A DNA stretch of 64,000 bases from positions 6,758,001 through 6,822,000 of the forward strand of contig LR990067.1 in assembly GCA_905147135.1 (NCBI GenBank). Direction: 5' to 3'. Shown here one piece after another: positions 54,151-64,000 of this stretch (positions are counted from its first letter, which is position 1; each line of letters opens with the position of its first letter). A model generated the notes under the pieces. It ran no database searches and had not been told where the DNA came from. It saw only the letters and a list, made by a program, of their open reading frames with translations. The translations under genes and the position numbers were made by a program. Source of the stretch: Blastobasis lacticolella. Taxonomy: Eukaryota; Arthropoda; Insecta; Lepidoptera; Blastobasidae.

Positions 54151-55622
54151 TCAGCTCAGCATATGCTGTAGGTAGTAAGGTCAAACAAAGCGCTTCGTGC
54201 GGATAGCTGGAAGATCCACGACATAAGGATAAAGCGTTCGCCCGGATCGCGTCTTCCGAAGGCGGAATGGGGCCGGCGGAATAAGGGGGTGCAACTGCTT
54301 CGCACACTCTCCGAAATGCAACCTGCAGAAGACCGACAGACGCGCAACCCTACGCCGATGGTCGAGGCTCTGCAGCTTATCTTCAATCGATTGCGGGTCA
54401 CAAATTAACTTTGCACGTTTTTCCACAGGATAAATTTAAATTCAATCCAAAGCCGCCAGTTGATATTTGGCTGATCCATCCCAGAGGTGGCAGCAGTACT
54501 TCATTCTACACTGCCCATCACTTTGGTATCTTATCCGTACATACGATAAAAAATAAAGTCACTGTGCCCCCCCCCAACAATCTTTAAAATTGTGGTGTTT
54601 GACTGCGGTATTTTGCAACCTCCCCAGTCGGGCGGGTCCGATTCAAACGAGATGTAAAAGTATTATAAATTATTTGTTACCGATTGCACCAAAGCGTGTT
54701 GTCCATAGTGGTAGAATTGTTTGTAAACAGCGAATAAAACAAATAACAACAAATTTACAAGCTATCTATAAAGGTACAAATAAAGATTACTACTACGTTG
54801 CATGGAAAATTAACATCAGTTCCCTTTAAGTCGTAAATAGTATAAGTAGGTAAGAAAAGTTACATTATTTGCTGATTTGTCTTTTTCACAAACTAAAATA
54901 AAATAATAACTATCGCTTTTTTTCCTACCAAAGAGTTAAAAAAAGGTTGTTGAAGCGAGAGTGCAACGTTGCTGCAAGTAAACTTTCTATTAGACCGATT
55001 TTAATAAAAATGGCGTATGGAGATAGTTGAACGATACGTACAAGCCTCAATTTGACAACCTTAACAAAAACGCGAAAAGCCAAAAATAAACGAGCTCATT
55101 TGAAATAATAATAAACACAACCTACCAACGTCTTTGCCGACGGCTGTGATCCATAGAACATTCAAGAGATCATTTAAAGGACAAAGAAAAACCCACGGCG
55201 CCCAAGCAAATAAAAAACAAATAAGTTACTTTTTAATACTTTTCTATTAGGTAAAGTTGCTTTTATACCTACCACATTAATTTAAGATGAGACTATCTCT
55301 AAAGTTCTAAATAAATATGGTAAATAAAAACCAAAGCTACATTTTCATGCCCCTACATGCACTCTTCGTTTCTTGTAAACTATTGGACAGAATTTAAAGC
55401 GGTCTATTAAATATGGTGATTCAAGATGTAGGTAGGTACAAAAAATATATCTATGCAGGTCGCTAGATATACACTTTATTGATAAAATAATTTACATTTA
55501 TAATAACAATATACACCAATACCTACATCTAAAATACCAAAAATATATACAGTAATACATATAAAATATACTAAACTAAACCCTTATAAGATATAAATAT
55601 TTTATTAACTAACTAAACTAAA

Positions 55623-56404
55623 TTAAAAAAGATGTAAAAAACCAGGGCCACGCGGTAAGGTGCCCATCATGGCGGCGGCATTCCCGCGCTGGATGGCGAT
55701 ACTTAACCGCTGCGCGAGAAAGCTGCCGGCACGTGGGTCACCCGTCGCCTCCCTGAGCCGCTTACCAAGGTCCATGAAGAGCGAGTGTGCGCCCGGGCCC
55801 CACGGACCCAGTGTCTCGACACCAAATGCGACAAACTCGTATTGGGCGCCGAGACAACTGTACTTGCCCACCTTCGAGCGCTCTCGTATCTCAGCCGCCG
55901 CGCCGGCCCGTTTAGCGGTTACCGGAAGATAGGTCGCAGCTAGTGTGTCGGCGCACGTGGCATCCCACACCAGCGGGCGACCCATCCTCCATGGTATCAT
56001 AGACATCCCGTCAGGTCTCTTGCCATCGTCCCGTGCAATGTGTTGAGGTTCCAGGATTGCGGGGACGTTGGCGCTGACGAGAGACCGTCGCAGGATGTCA
56101 TTGATCGCGGCGTGACGGGAGAGGCGGCCAGCGCTCGAAGAACAGGCAAGCCCATGGTGACCGAGGCGGTCAACACTCGCTCCACAAGAAGCACAACTAT
56201 GCTCGATACAAACCTCGGCTCCCAGCCGGAGACCGATGGCGAGACGGAGAGTGGTCGGGTCGATGAAAGTGCCGGTGTTGGGGGATGGGTAAGCGTGGAG
56301 CCAGTGCCCGGATTCTGGTCTGGCAACTGCTTCCAGCCTGGCGCGGTCTTTTAAAGATGGTAGATGCAGGTCGCTTGTACCTAGGTACATAGCTCGCATA
56401 GGTG
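55623..56404 (-). pseudogene. Non-LTR retrotransposon C-terminal domain, 5'-truncated
   Basis: On the - strand one open frame reads through RPESGHWLHAYPSPNTGTF, a Cys-rich CASCGASVDRLGHHGLAC (C-x2-C-x8-H-x4-C knuckle), GRLSRHAAINDILRRSL, DDGKRPDGMSMIPW and RPLVWDATCADTLA, then FGVETLGPWGPGAHSLFMDL and LAQRLSIAIQRGNAA to a TAA at 55623. A knuckle followed by RPD-x15-D resembles the knuckle plus endonuclease end of some site-specific LINEs. That functional reading is inference. The reverse transcriptase part is missing; the open frame to 56678 continues only by chance across antisense sequence of the neighbouring LINE. An AT-rich 3' trailer extends to about 55470. The frame is intact, so the insertion is fairly young. 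Confidence 0.78.
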
Positions 56405-57195
56405 CATAGGTAGCTCTCAAGGCAGTTTCCGACTGGGGCGAAGCCAATCTAGTGGCGTTCAACGCTACCAAAACACAGGCGTGTTTGTTTTCCGCCAAAC
56501 GGAGTCCATTCCATCTAACTCCGGCTTTCCGGGATGTAGCTGTGGAAATTACCGACAATTTACAGCTCCTTGGTGTTGAGCTATCAACCAATCTTAACTT
56601 TGGACAGTACATCGAATCCAAAGCCAAGACTGCAGCCAAGAAACTTGGTATCCTCTCGAAGGTCAGGCGGTACTTCACTTCAAAGCAGTTGCTTCAATTA
56701 TATCAAGCACAAGTTCGTTCATGCATGGAGTACTGCTGCCATCTCTGGGATGGATCAGCCAAATACCAACTGGCCGCTTTGGATTCGGTGGAAAAACGTG
56801 CAAAGAAGATAATTTGTGATCCGCAATTAATTGAGGCTAAGCTGCAGAGCCTCGAGCATCGGCGTAGGGTTGCGTGTCTATCGGTATTCTATAGGTTGCA
56901 TTTCGGAGAGTGTGCGAAACAGTTGCACGACCTCATTCCGCCGGCCCCTTTCCGCCATCGGGAAACGCGATCCGGGCGAGCGCTTCATCCTTATGTCGTG
57001 GATCTTCCAGCTGCCCGCACGAGCCGCTTTGGTTCAACCTTTATAATGCGAACGGCTAAGGAATGGAACGCGTTGCCTGCGAGTGTGTTCCCTGATCACT
57101 ATAATCTGGACGCCTTCAAGGCTAGAGTGAATAGGCTGCTCCTAGACAGGCATGCTCCATCTTCGACCGCATCGTCACTTACCACCAGGTGAGAT
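56405..57195 (+). pseudogene. LINE ORF2 3' part (reverse transcriptase end), 5'-truncated
   Basis: The frame starts near [20 protein letters not shown], a late reverse-transcriptase motif (FN-x-x-KTQ). It continues with [60 protein letters not shown] and [20 protein letters not shown], and stops at TGA 57190-57192. A 33-bp trailer (GCGGTCAAATGCCTGG) leads to a 25-base A-run at 57226-57250. The pattern fits CR1/Jockey-type LINEs of insects. The upstream polymerase core and endonuclease are gone, so it is a dead copy. It is the reference copy for the family-A tails elsewhere in the window and is open over its whole remaining length. An upstream in-frame stop lies at about 56409, at the junction with the opposite element. 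Confidence 0.85.
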
Positions 57196-57225
57196 AGCGG
57201 TCAAATGCCTGGATAGTCTAAAATT

Positions 57226-57250
57226 AAAAAAAAAAAAAAAAAAAAAAAAA
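57226..57250 (+). repeat. Poly(A) tail of LINE
   Basis: 25 consecutive A directly after the LINE trailer, the retrotransposition tail of 56405-57195. Confidence 0.9.
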
Positions 57251-57717
57251 CATTACAGTACGTAGTAGTTATAGAACAAGTTCTGAGATCGCGTTTGTAT
57301 GAACTTGACAATCTCCCATAATACCTACTTACAAGGGTTTTCCTGCAGTTTTCAGCAATATAGTAATGTAATAAAGTAGACTAACGTTGAAAATTAATTG
57401 TAATACTATTATAGATTTTAAGACTTTCGTTCACTACACTTTCATCGCACATGTTAATATCATGGTAAAAACAATACAAACCGTGGTCACAAACCCAGTA
57501 ACATGTGCGATGTAAGGGTAGTGGATAATATTATTTTTAATTTCACAAAAAATTTAGAAGGTTATATTCTCAGTGCTGCTTTGCCGACAACTATAGGCTA
57601 AGCTAAACAAATACCATCAGTTTCTAAAAGTGTTTTCAATATTCACGAGTGTTCTCTAAGTTTGCTTACTTGTCTTCAGTCATAAGTTTTCTGATTACAC
57701 GAGCAATATTTATAGTT

Positions 57718-58282
57718 GATAATTACTGTGGAACGGCTGTCATCTGACCTCAGTGTTAACAAGGGAGCCTGAATACATTCAGTCACATGGTACACAAGGT
57801 CACCGACTTAGCTCTAAGGATTGCCAGACTGAAGTGGCAGTGGGCGGGGCACATAGCTCGAAGAACAGATGGCCGATGGCCGAAAATCAGCATCGCAGCC
57901 TCGGCTGTGGCAATATGCTGAGCTGAAACCGTTTCGGCATTTTGTTACACAGTGTACCTACCTATATAATGTAAGTAGAAATGTAAATGTCGAATAAATT
58001 ATTATTGTATTCTATTCTATTTTATTCAGTAAAGTTCTCGAGTGGCGACCACGTACCGGAAGACGCAGCGTGGGTAGGCCTCCCACAAAGTGGACCGACG
58101 ACCTGGTAAGGATCGCAGGTACCAGCTGGATGTGGAAAGCACAGGACCGGCCTTTGTGGAGATCTCTGGGGGAGGCCTATGCCCAGCAGTCGGCGTCTTG
58201 AAGCTGATATGATGATGTTGATTATACATTCAATCGCCTAAATGTGTGCAGGTGATGAACCACGATGTTTTCGCTCACCGTA
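57718..58282 (-). mobile_element. SINE family A split by an RTE-like insertion (reverse)
   Basis: 57718-57789 (GTGGAACGGCTGTCATCTGA, AGGGAGCCTGAATACATTCA) and 58226-58282 (CATTCAATCGCCTAAATGTG, GATGTTTTCGCTCACCGTAC) are adjacent parts of one SINE. TACATTCA occurs on both sides of the insert as a likely target duplication. Confidence 0.8.
57790..58225 (+). mobile_element. RTE-like LINE 3' end, itself interrupted
   Basis: 57800-57896 encodes LALRIARLKWQWAGHIARRT and DGRWPK. 58037-58200 continues with EWRPRTGRRSVGRPPTKWTD, DLVRIAGTSWMWKAQDRPLW and RSLGEAYAQQ. The 3' end is GCTGATATGATGATGTTGAT. Between them 57897-58036 is a foreign insert with AATAAA near its right end and TCAG at both borders. 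GH-A-R and RGRP-like motifs are typical of RTE-clade C-termini. Confidence 0.78.
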
Positions 58283-58299
58283 CTCACAACGGTCTACTA

Positions 58300-58400
58300 C
58301 GGATTTATTTATTTAAACTTCATGCACTGTTACGTACAAAGGCGGACTCAAAGCTTCATAGCTTTCACTACCAGACAACCGGAGAGTTGATAGTATGAAA
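58300..58400 (-). repeat. LINE-like 3' trailer fragment (reverse)
   Basis: TTTATTTATTTAAACTTCAT, GCACTGTTACGTACAAAGGC and GGACTCAAAGC recur at 60968-61050 (TTAAAACTTCATGCACAAAA, CAATGGCGGACTTAAAGC). On the - strand both carry AAATAAATA, like a retroelement 3' end. Confidence 0.55.
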
Positions 58401-58683
58401 AATTACATTGCGGTGCAGATGATTGACACAAATATTGATAAATACTTTATACACGGTTTATGATGCAAGTATGTATAATCATTGCCTCATCATTACAATG
58501 TACCTGCAGTCCATTTCGCTTTCTACCACTTCCCTCGACTTCACTTGGTATTGAGCATCCTATTATCCGGCTGCGCGATGTCAATCCATGGTTTCTTGGG
58601 CCTCCCGCGACATCTCTTTCCTGATTTCCCGGCAGGTTAGATCACATATCTCAGACGAATGCCTGTATAAGTTTGCTTGCGCA

Positions 58684-59145
58684 GGGGCCTAATTCTCACG
58701 CTGTAACAATTTCGAATTCGACATTTTTCCTCGCCACATAGCTCCATCAACAATGTCATTGAAATGTCTATTGCAGCCAAAAATATTTTCTCAACAATCG
58801 TCGACAGCGTAAATTCATCAACACAGCCCATAACAGTCCACTGCTTATATTAGGGAGGTTATAATGTATAACAGTGTTGTGTAACAGTGTTTTAATATAA
58901 CAATGGAAAACGCTGCTGCCCATTTTCCAGTCTACGGAGGCGCTTAGATCTTTTGCCCCGAAAACATTAGTCGCCTTGTACGACACCCACGAGTGTAAGG
59001 GGTTGGTGCTATTCTACTCTGCCGGACACCACGCGGCCAGCGGCCACGGCGTATATTGTCGAAGATAAATTTCAGTGCTGCTTTATTACAGTTTTTTGGC
59101 TAGATAAGATGTCTTTGAGATGTGACAGCGCGAGAAGCGCTCCCT
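58684..59145. mobile_element. GGGGCCTAATTCTC-type MITE, split by family B SINE
   Basis: The left part 58684-58820 (GGGGCCTAATTCTCACGCTG, ATTGAAATGTCTATTGCAGC) and right part 59044-59145 (GTATATTGTCGAAGATAAAT, TGACAGCGCGAGAAGCGCTC) are collinear with the uninterrupted 61304-61475. Confidence 0.85.
58821..59043 (-). mobile_element. SINE-like element, family B, inserted in MITE (reverse)
   Basis: CAACACAGCCCATAACAGTC, AACGCTGCTGCCCATTTTCC and GCCGGACACCACGCGGCC. A central deletion removes the GGAGATTATGGC region. It splits the surrounding MITE and so is younger than it. Confidence 0.85.
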
Positions 59146-59623
59146 GCACGTAACCAAACCAGTGCATGATTCTAATACTATATTTAGTGTATTACGTGGG
59201 GGTATTGTTATAAGTAAAACCGATTATTCGTAATTACATTACATAGTTTTTGTCCCATACATAAAGCTTCCCAAAATTTTGCAAGGCAATTTCATAACAC
59301 ACATGTTTAAAAATAAGTTGAAATGGAAAATTCGAATCTTAAGTATAGACATAGGAAATTATACTCCGAGCTAAATGCCTCATTCATAAACAAATTAATG
59401 GAGAGTCTTCATGAAAAGATCAAAGGAGAAAACGCAATACACTTCGGTATACCTCCCCGTTGTTTTATCACATTTACTCCTTTTTACTCGTCATTTTGAC
59501 CAATATCACTGATGCGAACGAATTTCAATTCCATTAATTATTATTTGTTTGCTCCAGGAGTCCAAATTAAACTGTTCGATGAATACAAAACCTATGGCTT
59601 GGCTTCAATATTTATTTACAAAT

Positions 59624-59750
59624 TTCCTGATCATTAAAATCTGGACGCCGAACGAGTGAATAAGCTGTTCCCAGACAGGCATGCTCATCTTCCGTCGCAT
59701 CGTCACTTACCACCAGATGAGATGGCGGTCAAGTGCCTGGCTATAGTTAT
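59624..59750 (+). mobile_element. LINE 3' tail (family A)
   Basis: TCCTGATCATTAAAATCTGG, CAGACAGGCATGCTCATCTT, ACTTACCACCAGATGAGATG and GCGGTCAAGTGCCTGGCTA. Terminal 125 bp only. Confidence 0.78.
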
Positions 59751-59759
59751 AAAGACAGC

Positions 59760-61300
59760 CAAAACATTATATTTTATGAATGGTACTATCAGAGTTTTTG
59801 TTCAAGTCACCAACAATAGTTTAATTCCTACAAAAAGCTGAACGATAAAGCGAACAGCGCCACACAACACTTCGCTGCAAATGGGCCAATTAGAATCAAT
59901 TTTACAAAATGGTCTTACTTAAACATTCTACAACAATAATCACTGTATAAATATCATACTTTAGCGCCCAATAAATCGCAGTAAAGAGGTAACTGGTGTC
60001 AATTAAAATAGTTAGACATCACCTCATGATATATGGGCGGGTTGGTACCGAAATTTGCCGCGTGGCTTGTTTGGTGGCGCTAGTGAGCACGAGTTGGCAC
60101 TACTCGACGCTAGATGGCTCTTTGTTATCGATCGTATTGCTTGGTGATCTATTTCGTTTGGTTATGTTATTTCATATTGTTTCTTAATAATTAAAAAAAG
60201 AAATAGTGAAGGAGGTACTCTAAACTGACGAGCACGTATTAAAAGGTCGATAAATATGGAAAAAGCGTATGTATGTGTGTAATTTACATACATACACACT
60301 GACTAACGTATCCCATAGGGGTGGGGAGAGTTTAATCTTTGGTGTAATAAAAAAATAGGCAAAAGTAATAAGATTTGAAAAAACGGACAAAAATGATGAT
60401 GTGTGAAGTGGTCGGTAAATGGTCCATCTACAAGTGCCTAAGTAATATCGACGTAAGTAAATTAACGTAAGTTTATAGTCCTGTCCTGGGATGAAATTCC
60501 ATGCAGACTTTACACTAAATAACTACTATGGGATTTCGATCGATTTTTGAATCGCTCGCTTCAATTCGAACGGTTTTTATTTTGATTATCGGCATGAATA
60601 ATTAGATATTTTAATGCTTTATGCTGATTTTCCCTATTTTTAAACCGTACACTGTCGGTGATTTAAAAAATATTGAACGGATCGTAATGAAATTTGGCAG
60701 TAATGTAGCCTATAGCGCATAGGCTAAATCTTACGCTGAAATTCAATAATTCCCGGAGAAAAAAGGTCCTTAACTTTTTTTAACTGGTTACGCTGACGGA
60801 GTTGCATACAAAAGTTAGTTATGTTTTATTCTAGAACAATATGTTTAGATCCTATCCATCATACATTTTATGATATATTCCGCGTACAGTATTATTATTC
60901 TGTGCCATAGCCCGACGCAGTTGCATGAATCATTGTCACTGGACCGACCCCGGGAATGCCCCGCAAAATATATTTATTTATTAAAACTTCATGCACAAAA
61001 TATTACAATGGCGGACTTAAAGCTAAAATAGCCTTATCTACCAGTCAACATAGAGACAGTGAGTTAAGAAGGGTAGGCGGTGCAAGAGAAGCTACAAGAC
61101 AAAATGGAGGAGGGGAACCGTTTATGCAACTATAACCAAAACCAACATAAATGTTAGCATAATTAGATGGATAACTACTAAGAAATTTAAATAAATATAT
61201 TAAAGCTAGAAATAAACGTGAATGAGTAGGTAAGATGCGCAAAAATACATAACAATATGAATACTACATGCGCAAAGGAGAGAGAAAACAAGAGGCTCGA
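59760..61300. other. Intergenic sequence, no gene recognised
   Basis: The segment 60535-60620 resembles one arm of 61693-61920 (CGAACGGTTTTTATTTTGAT). 60640-60800 (GAACGGATCGTAATGAAATT, CTGACGGAGTTGCAT) looks like an old transposon end. 60968-61050 is a LINE-like trailer. No host exon seen. Confidence 0.4.
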
Positions 61301-61303
61301 ATC

Positions 61304-61475
61304 GGGGGCCTAATTCTCGCGCTAATATTAGTAATGACATTGAAATGTCTATTGCAGCCAAAAATTATTTTCTCAACTCTCTTCGACTATCGTATATTGT
61401 TGAAGATCAATTTCAGTGACGTTTTAATACAGTTTTTTGTCAATTAGATATGTCACAGCTCGAGAATCGCCCCCA
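61304..61475. mobile_element. GGGGGCCTAATTCTC-type MITE, uninterrupted copy
   Basis: Inverted ends GGGGGCCTAATTCTCGCGCT and AGCTCGAGAATCGCCCCC. About 172 bp with no ORF. It is the reference for 35317-35482 and 58684-59145. Confidence 0.88.
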
Positions 61476-61692
61476 GTATACTTCAATCCAAAAGATTCGG
61501 TAGAGTAGATTAAAACAAAGGGGAAATAGAAGACAAACTCGTGAGCCCCAGCCAGGCGCGGATACAACCCCCAAAAAAGGTTGACGATCACCTGAAAATC
61601 GGCCAAGTGCGAGGCGGATTTTGCAGCAAAGTGTTTGGGCTCTTTTTACACGGATTGTAAGCCGCAGTTGGCCCCAGCACTAAAGATCTTTC

Positions 61693-61920
61693 AGGGCCTC
61701 TATTTTTGAATCGCTCTTCTCGATTCGCAGTGTTTTCAATTTTTTATCTCGGCATGAATACCTCAATATTTTTTTAAATAAATAAATATTTTTATAACAT
61801 CGAAAGGTGACGGTTCAAAAATGGGAAAAATCACCATGCATCGAATTGTCGAATTTTTCATGCCGATAATCAAAATTGAAAACCGTTCGAATCGTCGCGA
61901 GCTATTCAAATTAGGGCCCT
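61693..61920. mobile_element. Palindromic MITE with AGGGCC ends
   Basis: The left arm (AGGGCCTCTATTTTTGAATC, GCTCTTCTCGATTCGCAGTG, TCTCGGCATGAAT) is mirrored by the right arm (TTCATGCCGATAATCAAAAT, CCGTTCGAATCGTCGCGAGC, AAATTAGGGCCCT). Single arms occur at 15899-15995, 18045-18135, 53425-53495 and 60535-60620. Confidence 0.88.
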
Positions 61921-62339
61921 GGATCGAAATCTCATAGAAGTTATTTAGCGTAAAGCCTGAATGGTATTTCATCCAGGGCAGAACTATAAACTTACGTTTA
62001 ATTTTCTTATGTCGACGTTACTTAGGCACTCGGACTATTTACCGACTACTTCATACTTCATCGTCAGTTTTGTCCGTTTTGTCAAACCTTATTACATTTC
62101 CCTATTGTTATTACACCAAAGTTTACAAATATAAATAAGTTTATTGAAAAAAAATTAAATTAATATCTACAATTATATTGTTACACGTTTCCAGTACATC
62201 AAATAGTGTTACAGATAAATGGAATGGTTATTATGGCCTCCATCCTAGGACAGGCCTGTATCGTGGGGCACAATTGTGTCTAATTATTAATCTAGGCTTA
62301 GGTAAAACTATACAGTGGGCAACACAACAATTTCATAGT

Positions 62340-62520
62340 AGGTTAAATTCAAGTTTTCTTTGGACTATGACATGGGATCGTTCAAGAGGTATATTAGAGG
62401 TCTCTTCAGAGGCGGGAAACGCATTGGTGACTCCCCTGGTGTTGCTGATGTCCATAGGCGGTGGTGACCACTTTCCATTAGGTGGCCCGCTCGCCTGTTT
62501 GTCTGCGGTTAAGTTAAGTA
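62340..62520 (+). mobile_element. LINE 3' tail (family D)
   Basis: TTTGGACTATGACATGGGAT, CGTTCAAGAGGTATATTAGA, GGTGTTGCTGATGTCCATAG and GGTGGCCCGCTCGCCTGTTT. Best copy of this tail. Confidence 0.75.
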
Positions 62521-62539
62521 ATATAAAAAAATCTCTACC

Positions 62540-63150
62540 CACCCCAATGGGATAAGGGCGTCAGTGTGTCACACTCACATCCATACAATATACAATAATG
62601 GTAACTCACGGACCGCTTTCCTAAATAAGTATTTATCATGTTAAAAAGTGCGATATGAGTTTACATAGCAAACCAAATCGATTGTTCCAACATAATAATT
62701 CACACTGCAAAATACCAGGTTACCAGCAAACAAAGTATAATAATAAAAGTCGTACCGTCCGCTTGTTACACCATACTCGCTTTCATCCATTTCGCTAACC
62801 ACGTAGTTACGACGGTGATGACTATCATTTGCTCGCAGCGCATCATATTTGATCTATTGAATAATGAGTTCTGTATAGTGCGTTTGGGAGTTATTCTTTT
62901 ATTATAGGTTGGATATGGATTGATTTTTTGTTGAGTGCTCATTGGTTATTCGTTAGTAGTTTATAACAAATATGTTATGTCGGTAATGTACATCTTGTTT
63001 GCGAGTCGATGGACTAAACTGTGACTTATACTTTATATGCTATAATGCTACTTTGTAATGTACTATAGGCCTTTAACAGAAACACCTACTTTTATAATTT
63101 AACACGGTTTTTGTTTATATAATTATTTATGATAATGATTTTATGTATGT
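62540..63150. other. Intergenic sequence, no gene recognised
   Basis: The segment at about 63003-63035 is the inverted partner of 39760-39792. Otherwise AT-rich without coding signal. Confidence 0.4.
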
Positions 63151-63430
63151 ACGTCGTCGCTGGTCTGCTAGTTAAGATGTCCGACCCTAGTTCCGCCATG
63201 TATCAATGCCTCATTGCTGAGTTTTACATAAGTTGAACACTAACCGATGCTTCTATGGTGAGGGAAAACAGTAACAGTGATCCTACCTGGTCAGGTTCCC
63301 CTGTAAACAGGGTCACGGAGTTAAGATGGCAGTCGCTGCACTGTAATTACCTGATCTGCCAAATCCTGGATCACGGTCAAGGCGGACCCCGACCCAGAGA
63401 GCACACCCGAGACATTAATACCAAGATGAC
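63151..63430 (+). mobile_element. SINE family A
   Basis: GTCGTCGCTGGTCTGCTAGT head, TGAACACTAACCGATGCTTC, CTACCTGGTCAGGTTCCCCT and CGAGACATTAATACCAAGAT. The B box is lost in a small deletion. Confidence 0.8.
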
Positions 63431-64000
63431 CACTAAGGTATATTAGGAGGTATGGTATTCCACCAAGGAACCAGAGACTGGTCAATTATACAGTCTCAAG
63501 AGCATGACGGTAGGTATATTTAGGAATCCGCCGGTATCAGGAACAGTCCTGAGAAGCGATGGCTTGACGTCTTAAGGATGACATGCGTGCCTACAAACTT
63601 ACCACCTAAGACGCCGGAAGCCGAGCCAAGTGGCTGGCCAACTCTGCTGTATTTTACAGGACTCAACTGTGCCCAGTAGAGGAAGAGGATAGGGAAGGCC
63701 GGGAATAAACAGGAATAAGGTCTAGGAAGATTTATGTCAGCTATCATTTTGGCTATGACCCGTATAAGAAAAATGCAGGCGTAAATACGAATTAATACTC
63801 ATTACATCGCGCATTGCCCCTCGCCGAAATTAATTATTAATATATATTTTTTAATATACTAAACATAATTTGTTCAATGTCCCGTATTTTTCTCCCAATT
63901 TCTATAGTTTTTGGTCCTATAAAATTAGCAGACACTGTTGGTCACCCGAATTGTCGCACTCAATCGTTTTGACTATTTTTATTGAAATACACTTTACCTA
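63431..64000. other. Intergenic sequence to window end
   Basis: The - open frame at 63520-63747 has no known motif. Nothing else recognised. Confidence 0.4.

Larger units (their letters stand above)
53572..54520 (-). mobile_element. LINE family A, 5'-truncated and interrupted (reverse)
   Basis: 53572-53757 is the 3' tail. 54178-54520 is the next part inward, encoding on the - strand pieces such as [20 protein letters not shown]. Together they match 56700-57195 in order. The break in GCATTATA|AAGG is filled by 53758-54177. The reading frame has decayed, with a frame change near 54410. Confidence 0.82.

Noticed and set aside
55623..56678. 351-codon open frame taken as one host gene
   Set aside because: It spans the junction of two opposite retrotransposons; the first 90 or so codons are antisense to a LINE reverse-transcriptase end.

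Overview
The window is nuclear DNA of an arthropod, most probably a moth or butterfly. The host gene sits in an AT-rich background full of short retroposons, LINE tails, foldback elements and Helitron-like ends that resemble families common in Lepidoptera. Nothing points to bacterial, viral or organellar DNA. The species cannot be named from the sequence alone.

The only host gene I recognise with confidence is the 3' half of Distal-less (Dll/Dlx homeobox), on the + strand at 21742-26757. Its first exon here begins inside the homeodomain, at homeodomain residue 45, in phase 0. This is the ancestral intron position of Dll/Dlx genes. Three GC-rich coding exons follow (22179-22366, 23149-23232, 25072-25208), then two mutually exclusive terminal exons that fit the same phase. 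The distal one (26739-26757) encodes the conserved TVWPAV end. The proximal one (25672-25759) gives a different 28-residue tail. The 5' exons, with the start codon and the first 44 homeodomain residues, are not in this window. So 1-21741 is read as part of the large homeodomain intron, and any coding there should be treated as transposon debris unless shown otherwise. A repeat-free, AT-rich stretch at 26758-28480 with several AATAAA signals is the probable 3' UTR.

The intron (1-21.7 kb) carries scattered repeats, a 68-73 bp tandem repeat, three Helitron-like copies, a near-perfect 138-bp foldback at 18736-18873 and a repeat-poor block at about 18.9-21.3 kb just upstream of the homeodomain exon. 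The last block is the best place to look for regulatory DNA.

From 28.5 kb to the end the window is intergenic and transposon-dominated. Two short-element families recur most often. Family A is a tRNA-derived SINE with A and B boxes and about 15 copies. Family B is a SINE-like repeat with a GAT-rich tail, 9 copies, two of them with clear target-site duplications. There are several LINE 3' tails, GGCCC-terminated MITEs, two copies of a TTTCAATGATTGAAA foldback MITE, and at least three multi-level nested insertions (53.6-54.5 kb, 57.7-58.3 kb, 58.7-59.1 kb). At 55.6-57.25 kb two different 5'-truncated LINEs meet head to head, and this creates the longest open frame in the window by accident. One unrecognised short candidate terminal exon lies at 41239-41430.

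All repeat boundaries were placed by eye, by comparing copies within the window, and may be off by about 5-15 bases. Family letters are labels of convenience, not database names. No wholly new gene system was found. The most informative points are the alternative Dll C-terminus, the duplicated WD-x-K/VGY exon end, and the datable nested insertions.
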